A stretch of 64,000 nucleotides of DNA from positions 434,001-498,000 of the forward strand of contig CACNNQ010000001.1 in assembly GCA_902621855.1 (NCBI GenBank), given 5' to 3'. The notes under the pieces are model-generated. The model was not told the origin of the DNA. It searched no databases and saw only the letters and a list, made by a program, of their open reading frames with translations. Positions within the stretch are counted from its first letter, which is position 1. Every line of letters starts with the position of its first letter. Origin of the DNA: an uncultured Alphaproteobacteria bacterium. GTDB taxonomy: Bacteria > Pseudomonadota > Alphaproteobacteria > HIMB59 > GCA-002718135. Shown one piece after another: positions 38,654 through 47,068 of the stretch. The position numbers and the translations under genes are program-made.

Positions 38654-39756
38654 TCTGGGGAGTATAAAACTCCACCACTTAAATTTTTTTTCACACCTGT
38701 AGTGTTTTTATTACTTATTACTAAATTTTTAAATGATCTCACGCCAATATATGCAAACATTTGAGCCTCTACTAAATCACCATTAATTTTATATTTATCA
38801 ATAAGTTCAATTTTTTTATTCAGTTTATTCACTAATATTTCTTTGAGTAATTTATTTTTTCTTCCTCCTCCAGTAAGTAAAATCTTTTCAATATTAAATT
38901 TTTTATTCTTTAATAATTCTTTAAATCCAATATAAGTCATATAGTTAGCAGTCATTAGTGCATCATATTTGTCCAATTTAATAAGTTTATTAAAGTAATT
39001 TCTAAAATAATTTCTATCTAATGATTTTGGGAAACTTTTCTTAAAGAATTTATCTCTTTTAAATTTACTTATTAATTTATTATGAACTTTACCTTTTCGT
39101 GCATAATTACCATCTTTATCAAATTTTTTTTTAAAAAAATGATTGCTAAGATCATCAGTTAAGCAATTTGCTGGACCGATATCTGATGATAATAATGTTT
39201 TTGAAACTATAGTTGAAAAATTTGCTATACCTCCAAGATTTACTATAACCACATTTTCCTTAAATTTTTGCATTAAAAACTTATGATAATAAGATCCAAT
39301 GGGTGCTCCCTGACCACCATTTTTAATATCATTATCTCTAAAATTACTTATAGTTTTAATATTAAGATTTTTTGAAATTTTTTTTCCATTTCCTAATTGT
39401 ATAGATATTTTATTTAATGGATCATGATAAACAGTCTGCCCACTAATTGATATTAAATCTATATTTTTTTTATTAATTTTTTGTTGTTTTAGAAACAAAA
39501 TTATTATTTTTTCTAAAATATCTGTAACAAAATCATCTTTTTTTAAAAAATATTCTTTAATTTTATTATTATTTTTTGGTTTTTTTATTATTAGATTGTT
39601 AATTATATTTTGATAATTTTTATTAAATTTATATGATTTTTCACATTTAATTTTAACAAAGTCAGTGCCATTTGTATTGATCAAACTGATATCAACGCCA
39701 TCCATCGATGTGCCAGTCATAATTCCTAAGACATTAAGTTTTAAATTTTTTTTCAT
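38650..39756 (-). CDS. anmK: Anhydro-N-acetylmuramic acid kinase
   Basis: A 368-residue sugar kinase for recycling cell-wall anhydro-muramic acid. It starts LGIMTGTSMDGVDISL, the family signature, and later shows the nucleotide-binding NLGGIANFS and LLTGGGRKN segments. In alphaproteobacteria nagZ is its functional partner, but nagZ is not in the window. Its upstream side is the RNA-rich intergenic region. Confidence 0.93.
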   Translation of the reverse strand: MKKNLKLNVLGIMTGTSMDGVDISLINTNGTDFVKIKCEKSYKFNKNYQNIINNLIIKKPKNNNKIKEYFLKKDDFVTDILEKIIILFLKQQKINKKNIDLISISGQTVYHDPLNKISIQLGNGKKISKNLNIKTISNFRDNDIKNGGQGAPIGSYYHKFLMQKFKENVVIVNLGGIANFSTIVSKTLLSSDIGPANCLTDDLSNHFFKKKFDKDGNYARKGKVHNKLISKFKRDKFFKKSFPKSLDRNYFRNYFNKLIKLDKYDALMTANYMTYIGFKELLKNKKFNIEKILLTGGGRKNKLLKEILVNKLNKKIELIDKYKINGDLVEAQMFAYIGVRSFKNLVISNKNTTGVKKNLSGGVLYSPD

Positions 39757-39889
39757 TTTTTAAATAAATTTAATTTTACACATCTTATTAACAATTGTAT
39801 TAACAAAAATATAAATTTTATTTCTTTTTTGTAATTTTTTCATTTTTTTTTATTGATGATTTAATTTTTTATTGATAATTTATTTTTAA
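39757..39889. other. AT-rich DNA between anmK and the tandem RNAs
   Basis: About 130 bases of almost pure A+T with long T-runs. It should contain the promoters of anmK and of the first RNA. TTGATG at 39853 and TTGATA at 39872 are -35-like, but no -10 element at a good distance stands out. No ORF or repeat is seen. Confidence 0.4.
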
Positions 39890-40000
39890 TTATCACACGC
39901 AAAGGTGATAAGGAGATAAATAAGAGGAAACGAAGATTTATCTGAATCGGGAGGAAATGCACGGTTCAAAGAAAAAAGGCCTAGCAATAGGTCTTTTTTT
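39890..40000 (+). ncRNA. Candidate structured small RNA, copy 1 (three hairpins plus terminator)
   Basis: Hairpin 1: TTATCAC/GTGATAA with loop ACGCAAAG (39890-39911). Hairpin 2: AGATAAAT/ATTTATCT with AGGAAAC in the loop (39914-39943). Hairpin 3: TGAATCG/CGGTTCA with loop GGAGGAAATGCA (39943-39968). A terminator stem GGCCTA/TAGGTC with seven T residues ends the unit at 40000. Copy 2 lies 217 bases downstream with the same loops and different stems. It is not an RNA family I recognise. The plus strand is chosen because the terminator T-run and the matching order in copy 2 read that way. Confidence 0.8.
39972..40000 (+). terminator. Rho-independent terminator of RNA copy 1
   Basis: GGCCTA, loop GCAA, TAGGTC, then seven T residues; flanking A and T runs can lengthen the stem. 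Confidence 0.85.
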
Positions 40001-40106
40001 GATTCTAGACCACATAAACTATTAATCCACAAACTTACTAACAATTTTTTTTACTAAATCACTTTTTCTATTGATATGTTTTTTTCGAAATAATAGGTTA
40101 ATATTA

Positions 40107-40217
40107 ATTATTACACGCAAAGGTAATAATCAGTTTAGTAAAAGGAAACTATTACTAGATTGTATCGGGAGGAAATGCACGATACACAAAAAAGCCTAGC
40201 TTGCTGGGCTTTTTTTA
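40107..40217 (+). ncRNA. Candidate structured small RNA, copy 2 (three hairpins plus terminator)
   Basis: Hairpin 1: ATTATTAC/GTAATAAT with loop ACGCAAAG (40107-40130). Hairpin 2: GTTTAGTAA/TTACTAGAT (G-T pairs included) with AGGAAAC in the loop (40133-40160). Hairpin 3: TGTATCG/CGATACA with loop GGAGGAAATGCA (40161-40186). A terminator follows. Compared with copy 1, a C-G pair in hairpin 1 becomes T-A, and an A-T pair in hairpin 3 becomes T-A, so stems are kept while the bases change. This is covariation within one locus and strong evidence for a functional RNA. Confidence 0.82.
40193..40217 (+). terminator. Rho-independent terminator of RNA copy 2
   Basis: AGCCTA, loop GCTTGC (which can add inner G-C pairs), TGGGCT, then T residues. 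It separates the RNA from the glycine riboswitch leader about 55 bases downstream. Confidence 0.85.
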
Positions 40218-40270
40218 TTTTAGGCCTTTTATTTTATTTGTTAAATCATAAAACTAAGTGTAATATGTAA

Positions 40271-40412
40271 TTAACGGGAGATACTGATTATTTCAGAGCC
40301 GAAGGAGCAACGACCCGGAAACTCTCAGGCAAATGGACCGTTAAAATTAAACTCTGGAAAAGAGCTTTGGCTCTACCGTAGGTGTAAAAACTCTCAGGTA
40401 AAAAGACAGAGG
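40271..40412 (+). promoter_or_regulatory. Tandem glycine riboswitch upstream of gcvT
   Basis: Two glycine aptamers in a row. Aptamer 1 is closed by TTAACGG/CCGTTAA (40271-40277 with 40338-40344) and holds GAGCCGAAGGAGCAA and GGAAACTCTCAGGCAAA. Aptamer 2 is closed by CTCTG/CAGAG (40352-40356 with 40407-40411) and holds GGCTCTACCGTAGG and AAAACTCTCAGGTAAAAAGA. These are the conserved cores of the known class. It ends about 20 bases before the gcvT start, so glycine binding probably turns on expression of the glycine cleavage operon. No clear terminator is visible between aptamer 2 and the start, which points to translational control. Confidence 0.95.
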
Positions 40413-40431
40413 GGTAACTTGGAGATATAAT

Positions 40432-41556
40432 TTGAACGAGTTGCCTTTGGATATTCCCTTAAAAAACTTTCACGAGGCCAATGGTGCTAAAATGGTCCAG
40501 TTTGCTGGTTTTAATATGCCAATTAATTATAAGCCTGGTATAATTAATGAGCATAAAAATGTAAGAAATCACTCCGGTATTTTTGATGTAAGTCATATGG
40601 GGCAGGTCTTAGTAGAAGCTACCGATTTGCATATTAATAATTTAGAAAAATATATTCCATTAAAATTAAATAATTTAAGAAACAATAGATCAAATTATAC
40701 ATTTTTACTTAATGAAAATGGTGGTGTAGTGGATGACCTAATTGTTTCTTTAATAGATATAAATAGCAAATCTTACTTATACATTGTCTACAATGCATCT
40801 AGAAAAAATGAAGATGAAAAAATTTTCTTTAAATGTGCTCCAAACGCTGAAATTTTACATATCAAAAACTGTTTATTTTCAATTCAAGGTCCAGAATCTA
40901 TTGAAGTTCTTAATAATGTAATTGAAATACCAGTTGATATGCATTTTTTAGACATTGATGTATTAAAATATAAAAATAATTCAGCAATTGTTAGTAGATC
41001 TGGTTATACAGGTGAAGATGGATTTGAAGTTTCTATATCTATCGAACAAGCTGAAGTGTTTATAAAAGATTTATTAGAAAATAAAAATACTATGCTGTGC
41101 GGTCTAGGATCAAGAGATTCATTAAGATTAGAAGCTGGATTAAGTTTATATGGTCACGAACTAAATGAAAATATAACACCAATTGAAGCAGGATTATCAT
41201 GGGCGCTAGATAAAGATCGCTTAAATGATACTGCACTAAATGGTAATAAAATATTATCAAATCAATTACTTAATAAACCTTCAAATAAAAAAATTGGATT
41301 AATTTCAGTTAACAGATCAATGTTAAGAGATGGAATGATTTTACTTGATAGTAATAAAAATAATATTGGTAAAATTACGAGTGGTTGTTTTAGTCCAAAT
41401 CTAAATAAATCAATAGCCATTGGATATGTAAATTTAAATTTTGATGAAGAAAAAGAAATTTTTTGTGAAATTAGAAATAAAATGGAATTAGTAAAAAAAA
41501 CTAATCTACCATTTGTTAAAAAAAATTATAAAAAAAATGGGAGTTATAATGAGTGA
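40432..41556 (+). CDS. gcvT: Glycine cleavage system T protein (aminomethyltransferase)
   Basis: A 374-residue folate-dependent aminomethyltransferase. It shows AKMVQFAGFNMPINY, NHSGIFDVSHMGQV and SRSGYTGEDGFEVS, as in GcvT. It transfers the methylene group from lipoyl GcvH to tetrahydrofolate with release of ammonia. The start is TTG, seven bases after TTGGAGA; no ATG fits. Expression is controlled by the riboswitch directly upstream. It overlaps gcvH by eight bases. Confidence 0.95.
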   Translation: MNELPLDIPLKNFHEANGAKMVQFAGFNMPINYKPGIINEHKNVRNHSGIFDVSHMGQVLVEATDLHINNLEKYIPLKLNNLRNNRSNYTFLLNENGGVVDDLIVSLIDINSKSYLYIVYNASRKNEDEKIFFKCAPNAEILHIKNCLFSIQGPESIEVLNNVIEIPVDMHFLDIDVLKYKNNSAIVSRSGYTGEDGFEVSISIEQAEVFIKDLLENKNTMLCGLGSRDSLRLEAGLSLYGHELNENITPIEAGLSWALDKDRLNDTALNGNKILSNQLLNKPSNKKIGLISVNRSMLRDGMILLDSNKNNIGKITSGCFSPNLNKSIAIGYVNLNFDEEKEIFCEIRNKMELVKKTNLPFVKKNYKKNGSYNE

Positions 41557-41920
41557 AAAAAAATACACAAAAGATCATGAATGGGTTTCTATTGATAATG
41601 GTATAGCTACTGTTGGTATATCTAATCATGCACAAGAAAGCTTAGGTGATATAGTTTTCATAGAATTGCCGTCAGTAGGTAAATCTGTCAATGCAAAGGA
41701 AGAAATATGTGTGGTAGAGTCAGTTAAAGCCGCTTCAGATATTTATGCGCCAATTGATGGAGAAATCATGGAAGTTAATAATAGTTTAGAGGGTGATGCT
41801 GCGATTATAAATCAAGACGCAGAAAATACAGGATGGATTTTTAAAATGAAAGTATCAAATCCTATTCAATATGATGAGCTAATGACTGAAGATGATTATA
41901 AAAAATTTTTGGAGCAGTAG
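41549..41920 (+). CDS. gcvH: Glycine cleavage system H protein
   Basis: A 123-residue lipoyl carrier. The lipoylated lysine is in VESVKAASDIYAP. The ATG at 41549 is chosen: it gives the normal start MSEKKYTKDHEW and has GGGAG six bases before. A longer ORF start inside gcvT would add 12 unrelated residues. The stop directly precedes gcvP. Confidence 0.96.
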   Translation: MSEKKYTKDHEWVSIDNGIATVGISNHAQESLGDIVFIELPSVGKSVNAKEEICVVESVKAASDIYAPIDGEIMEVNNSLEGDAAIINQDAENTGWIFKMKVSNPIQYDELMTEDDYKKFLEQ

Positions 41921-44773
41921 ATGATAGATATAGATAAATTTGCAAGTAGACATATTGGTCCTCGAAATGAAGACATTATTGAAATGCTTAAAGTTGTTGG
42001 TAGTAAATCACTAGATGACTTAATAGAAAAAACTGTACCTGAACATATTATTTTTAAAGACAAGCTTAAATTACGTCCTGGCATGTCTGAAGAATTCAAT
42101 AAAACTAATACGCAACTTTTATCTTTGAAAAATAATTTTAAGAAAACTTATATTGGAATGGGTTACTATAATACAACTACTCCTAGTGTAATTCTTAGAA
42201 ATATACTTGAAAATCCTGGATGGTATACAGCTTATACACCTTATCAACCTGAAGTAAGTCAAGGTAGGTTAGAAATGTTAATGAATTTCCAACAAATGAT
42301 AATTGACTTAACAGGAATGGATATTGCAAATGCTTCTTTACTAGATGAAAGTACTGCAGCTGCTGAGGCAATGATGATGGCATTTAAAATTAAAAAAAGT
42401 TCAAAGTTTACTTTTTGTATTCAAAATACATGCCATCCCCAAACTTTATCAGTTTTAAAAACTAGAGCAAAACCTTTAGGTATTAAAATTATTTTTGATA
42501 AACCTAATGAAGATACGTTTGGTTGTTTAATTCAAAATCCTGATACTTATGGCGAAATTGCAGACTTAGATAAATTAATTCAACACAATAGACAAAAAGA
42601 AATTTTATCAATAATTGCTGCAGATATTATGAGTTTAGTAATAATGAAATCACCAAGAAAATTTGGTGCAGACATTGTTATTGGTAGCTCACAACGTTTT
42701 GGTGTTCCTATGGGTCTAGGTGGACCTCATGCTGCATTTTTTGCTACTCTTGATGAATATAAAAGGATGATGCCTGGAAGATTAATAGGTGTTTCTGTTG
42801 ATAGAACTAATAAAAGGTCTTACAGAATGGCATTACAAACTCGTGAACAACATATTAGAAGAGAAAAAGCAACTAGCAATATTTGTACTGCTCAAGCACT
42901 ACTTGCTATTATATCTGCATCTTACGCAATATACCATGGTCCAGAAAGATTAAGAAATATTGCTGATAGTATTCATCATCACGCAAGATATTTAAAAAAA
43001 TCTTTAGAGATTTTAGGATTTGAAACAATTTCTAAAAATTACTTTGATACATTATTAATAAAAACACCAGAAGCTAAATATTGGGTTAACAAATCAATAG
43101 AACAAGGTATTAATTTTAGATTAGTAGATAATGAAACTTTTACATTGTCTTTAGATGAGACTACAACATTACAAGAAGTTGATAATTTAATTAATTTTTT
43201 TAATGAACAAAAAATTGATATATTTGCCGAAGAAGTTGAAAATAGTATAGAGAAATCATGTTTTGAAAATGAATTAAGAAGGGAAGAAAAAATTCTTACT
43301 CATCCTGTTTTCAATATATACCATTCAGAAACTGAAATGATGAGATATTTAAAAAAACTTGAAAATAAAGATGTTGCCTTAAATAGGTCAATGATACCGC
43401 TTGGTTCATGCACTATGAAATTAAATGCTGCTTCTGAAATGTTACCTATAACTCTACCAGGTTTTTCTAATGCTCATCCTTTTTTAGAGCCACATCAAAG
43501 ACATGGATATAATCAGATGATGAAAGAATTAATATCTATGTTAAAAGATATTACTGGTTTTGATGCAATTTCACTTCAACCAAATGCTGGAGCTCAAGGT
43601 GAATTTGCTGGCTTATTAGCTATACAAAAATTTCATGAAAAAAATTCTGACTCTAAAAGAAATATATGTATTATTCCTAAAAGTGCTCATGGTACAAATC
43701 CAGCTAGTGCTCAAATGTGCGGTATGGAAATTTCAATTGTTAATTGTGATGATAAAGGTAACGTAGATATTGATCATTTGGATAAAAAAATTTCAGATGC
43801 TGGAGATAAGCTATCTGCTTTAATGATAACATATCCTTCTACTCATGGTGTATTTGAAGAAAGTATCGTTGAAATTTGTGATAAAATTCATGATGCTGGA
43901 GGTCAAGTTTATTTAGATGGGGCTAATTATAATGCAATGGTAGGTGTTGCAAAACCGGGCAAATTTGGCCCTGATGTCTGTCATATGAATCTTCACAAAA
44001 CTTTTACAATTCCACATGGTGGTGGAGGGCCTGGAGTAGGAGCTATTGGCTTAAAACAACATCTTGCAGAATTTGCACCAGGACATCCAGTTTTTAAAAA
44101 TGAGATTGGTTTATCCGAACAAGAGGCTGTATCTGCAGCTCCATGGGGTAGTGCATCAATATTGCCTATCTCATATTCATATATATCTATGATGGGTGAT
44201 GATGGTCTAAAATTAGCTACACAAGTTGCAATTTTAAATGCTAATTATATTAAGCAAAGATTGAGTGGATATTACCCTATTTTATATAAAGGAAAAAATG
44301 GGATGGTGGCTCATGAATTTATTATTGACGTTAGGCCTTTTAAACAAGAGATTAATATCTCAGATGAAGATATCGCTAAGAGACTAATAGATTATGGTTT
44401 TCATGCCCCAACCATGTCTTTTCCTGTGCCAGGTACTCTAATGATTGAGCCAACAGAAAGTGAATCAAAAGAAGAGCTTGATAGATTTTGTGAAGCAATG
44501 ATTTCTATACATGGAGAAATTGAAAAAATTAGAGATGGCTCTTTTGATAAAGTAGATAATCCAATTAAAAATGCACCTCATACCGTAGAGGAAATATCAT
44601 CTGATAAATGGGAGCACTCTTATACTAGACAACAGGCTGCTTACCCTCATTCTTACCTTTTAAACAATAAATATTGGAGTCCTGTGAGTCGAATTGACAA
44701 TGTATACGGAGATAGAAATTTATTCTGTGTTTGTCCTCCCATTGAAGAATATGAAGAAGCTAAAACTGGATAA
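41921..44773 (+). CDS. gcvP: Glycine dehydrogenase (decarboxylating), single-chain P protein
   Basis: A 950-residue PLP enzyme of the fused type, where the two halves GcvPA and GcvPB are one chain. FASRHIGPR opens the protein, and the PLP lysine is in NLHKTFTIPHGGGGPGVG in the second half. It decarboxylates glycine and loads GcvH. The operon lacks lpd, the L protein, which is usually shared with other complexes. Confidence 0.97.
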   Translation: MIDIDKFASRHIGPRNEDIIEMLKVVGSKSLDDLIEKTVPEHIIFKDKLKLRPGMSEEFNKTNTQLLSLKNNFKKTYIGMGYYNTTTPSVILRNILENPGWYTAYTPYQPEVSQGRLEMLMNFQQMIIDLTGMDIANASLLDESTAAAEAMMMAFKIKKSSKFTFCIQNTCHPQTLSVLKTRAKPLGIKIIFDKPNEDTFGCLIQNPDTYGEIADLDKLIQHNRQKEILSIIAADIMSLVIMKSPRKFGADIVIGSSQRFGVPMGLGGPHAAFFATLDEYKRMMPGRLIGVSVDRTNKRSYRMALQTREQHIRREKATSNICTAQALLAIISASYAIYHGPERLRNIADSIHHHARYLKKSLEILGFETISKNYFDTLLIKTPEAKYWVNKSIEQGINFRLVDNETFTLSLDETTTLQEVDNLINFFNEQKIDIFAEEVENSIEKSCFENELRREEKILTHPVFNIYHSETEMMRYLKKLENKDVALNRSMIPLGSCTMKLNAASEMLPITLPGFSNAHPFLEPHQRHGYNQMMKELISMLKDITGFDAISLQPNAGAQGEFAGLLAIQKFHEKNSDSKRNICIIPKSAHGTNPASAQMCGMEISIVNCDDKGNVDIDHLDKKISDAGDKLSALMITYPSTHGVFEESIVEICDKIHDAGGQVYLDGANYNAMVGVAKPGKFGPDVCHMNLHKTFTIPHGGGGPGVGAIGLKQHLAEFAPGHPVFKNEIGLSEQEAVSAAPWGSASILPISYSYISMMGDDGLKLATQVAILNANYIKQRLSGYYPILYKGKNGMVAHEFIIDVRPFKQEINISDEDIAKRLIDYGFHAPTMSFPVPGTLMIEPTESESKEELDRFCEAMISIHGEIEKIRDGSFDKVDNPIKNAPHTVEEISSDKWEHSYTRQQAAYPHSYLLNNKYWSPVSRIDNVYGDRNLFCVCPPIEEYEEAKTG

Positions 44774-44824
44774 ATGTTATATATCAATAATTTAATATAT
44801 TTATTTAGTATTCATTGTTAGAAA

Positions 44825-45853
44825 ATGATTTATTTTAACCTTCTAATAGTTTTTTTAGTTCTAGTCGCAATCCATGAGTATGGACATTACATTGTTGCTA
44901 GGTTTTTTAAGGCAGAAGTTAGTGATTTTTCGATTGGATTTGGAAAACCACTATTTAAATTTACAGATAAGAATGGAACAACTTGGAAAATAGCTCCAAT
45001 TCCACTTGGTGGTTATGTAAAAATAAAAGGATTAGATAATATTTTTTCTAAAAATAGTTCTGAGGACAAAGGTTCATTTCAATCACTTACTTTATTTCAG
45101 AAAATTTCTGTTCTTTTAGCTGGTAGTGTATTTAATATTGTAAGCGCTTGGTTAGCCTTGTTTTCAATTTTTTTCTTTTTTGGAATTGTTAATTTTCTTC
45201 CAATTATTGGTTCTGTCATGGAAAACTCTGCTGCCTACAACAATGATCTACGTGAAGGTGATAGAATATTAGAAATTAATAATAAAAATATTGAAGAATT
45301 CTCTGATATTCCAAGAGCCATAGGGAATAGTAACACTGTAAATATTTTAATTGAAAGAGAAAATAAAATTATCAATAAAAGTTTTAATTTAATTTTTAAT
45401 GAAGAATTAAATAAATTTGTAATTGGAATTTCATCTCCCAAAGATCCTAGTATAGACAAATATAATTTTATTGGTTCAATAAATAATTCACTTGCGTTTA
45501 TACCAACGTACTATGTTGCTTCTTTTAGTTTTCTTCAACAATCTTATAAAGAAAATACTTTAGGTGATCAACTCGCGGGACCTATAGGAATTGTTAAAAA
45601 TGCAGATCAAATGATGCTTGATCAAGTTAGGGGTGTATTATTTTTATTTATTGTAATTTCTTTATTTGTAGGACTATTTAACTTATTGCCAATTCCACTT
45701 TTAGATGGAGGCCATATAATGTATTTTATTATTAGAAGAATTTTTTCAAACTCTCTCCCAGAATTTGTTACAAGAGTTTATTTAGCTATGGGGATAACAA
45801 TAATATCTTTTCTCTTTATAGTTGTTACTTACAACGATATTTTTTATAAATAA
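44825..45853 (+). CDS. rseP: Membrane site-2 zinc protease (RseP family)
   Basis: A 342-residue M50 protease. The zinc site is HEYGH in the first membrane span and the second motif is LLDGGH in the last third. One PDZ-like region (SAAYNNDLREGDRILEINNK) lies between. It cuts membrane anchors of regulators such as anti-sigma factors. In most alphaproteobacteria it lies between dxr and bamA; here it stands after gcvP. Confidence 0.92.
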   Translation: MIYFNLLIVFLVLVAIHEYGHYIVARFFKAEVSDFSIGFGKPLFKFTDKNGTTWKIAPIPLGGYVKIKGLDNIFSKNSSEDKGSFQSLTLFQKISVLLAGSVFNIVSAWLALFSIFFFFGIVNFLPIIGSVMENSAAYNNDLREGDRILEINNKNIEEFSDIPRAIGNSNTVNILIERENKIINKSFNLIFNEELNKFVIGISSPKDPSIDKYNFIGSINNSLAFIPTYYVASFSFLQQSYKENTLGDQLAGPIGIVKNADQMMLDQVRGVLFLFIVISLFVGLFNLLPIPLLDGGHIMYFIIRRIFSNSLPEFVTRVYLAMGITIISFLFIVVTYNDIFYK

Positions 45854-45871
45854 TTATTTTAGGGAGATAAA

Positions 45872-46240
45872 ATGACTAACTTTGAAAAAGTAAAAGAATT
45901 TATGATAACTTTTGGTCAAGAAGTTAAAAATAATGCAGAATTTCCAAATGATAAAATTATAGAATTAAGAAAAAAACTTATTGACGAAGAGTTTAACGAA
46001 TTAAAAGATGCTATAAGTGATAATGATATTGTTGAAGTTGCTGACGCACTAACTGATATATTAGTTGTTACTTATGGAGCTGGTGTAGCTTTTGGTATAG
46101 ATTTAGATAAATGTTTTGAAGAGGTGCACCGTAGCAATATGAGTAAATTATCAGAGGAAGGTAAACCAATTTATAATGAATTTGGAAAGGTAATGAAGGG
46201 TCCTAACTATTCACCTCCAGATTTAAAAAAAATTATCTAA
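45872..46240 (+). CDS. MazG-like / phosphoribosyl-ATP pyrophosphohydrolase-like protein
   Basis: A 122-residue all-helical nucleotide pyrophosphohydrolase. The metal-binding acidic residues appear as LIDEEFNELKDA (ExxE) and EVADALTDILVV (ExxD). The segment HRSNMSKL is typical of the COG4696-type group. It is thought to hydrolyse a non-canonical (d)NTP. A ribosome-binding site (AGGGAG) precedes the ATG. Confidence 0.83.
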   Translation: MTNFEKVKEFMITFGQEVKNNAEFPNDKIIELRKKLIDEEFNELKDAISDNDIVEVADALTDILVVTYGAGVAFGIDLDKCFEEVHRSNMSKLSEEGKPIYNEFGKVMKGPNYSPPDLKKII

Positions 46241-46275
46241 AAAAAATAAATATAAAATATTATATTATAATTTTT

Positions 46276-47036
46276 ATGAATTCTTTTAAATATACATTGA
46301 TCTCATTATTACTTCTAACTTATAATTCATCTGTAAATTCAAAAAATATCAACAATATAAAAAGTATCTTAAAAGTTGAATTTTTTGGAAACTATATTCC
46401 TAAAGAAGCAAAAATAAATTCTTCTTCTGGATCAATTTATTTCTTACCATCTGATTTATTTCAAAGAAATCATAAATCAAAAAATAATCAGGTATATTTT
46501 ATTAATCATATGGCTTTTGTAATTTAGACAATGATGGAATTACCGATCTTATCATGTCTTACGAGATGGAGGTATGTCCAGGTAAACTTAAATTATCTTC
46601 TGTTGGACCTCTTTATGCGGGTGGTACGCATACTATTTGGTCTAATGATGGTAATGGAAATTTTACTATTGCTGATCAAATTCCAATGATACCGGGTAAA
46701 AAAGAATGGGCATCAATAAAAGCTTGGAAAAATGAAATAAGATCTGAAAGTAATCCTTATAATTCTTATTGTGGACATACCATATTAATAGATATTAATG
46801 ATGATAACTTAATGGATATGTATTGCGATAGTCCTACTCAAGATAAACACAGTGGCTGGATTTTTTTAAACAAAGGTGAACTTAATTTTGAAAAAATCTC
46901 ACCCTATAAAGCTTGGAAAAAGGGATGGACTAATTATTATATAGATATATCAGGCGGTCCCGAAGAAGAATTTATAGGTTATAGTGATAAGGATTTTTTT
47001 GAAACACATTGGTACTATAAATCAAATTTTAATTGA
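46276..47036 (+). pseudogene. FG-GAP/VCBS-repeat secreted protein gene, frameshifted
   Basis: Two ORFs look like pieces of one gene. The first (46276-46527) has a signal peptide and a mature N-terminus. The second is open from 46506 on and contains the calcium-binding VCBS-type motif CNLDNDGITDLIMSYEM, then IDINDDNLMDMYCD. The coding frame changes near 46505-46511 (AATCATATGGC); one missing base there would join the two. After the join the protein would be about 250 residues and exported. The cause may be a real mutation or a sequencing error. A predicted ATG at 46554 lies inside the conserved repeat, so it is not a natural start. Confidence 0.7.
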
Positions 47037-47068
47037 TAATAAAATATTTATTTAATTATTTAATAATA

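Noticed and set aside
39957..40022. Short peptide ORF from the ATG in RNA copy 1 (begins MHGSKKKG), and its counterpart in copy 2 (begins MHDTQKS)
   Set aside because: The SD is only two bases from the ATG, the ORFs run through terminators, and the peptides differ while the RNA loops are identical.
39890..40217. Two spaced repeats as the start of a CRISPR array
   Set aside because: Only two units, each of about 110 bases with hairpins and a terminator; no short repeats or cas genes.
46505..46527. Programmed frameshift in the VCBS gene
   Set aside because: No slippery sequence or downstream pseudoknot-like stem is visible; a mutation or read error is simpler.
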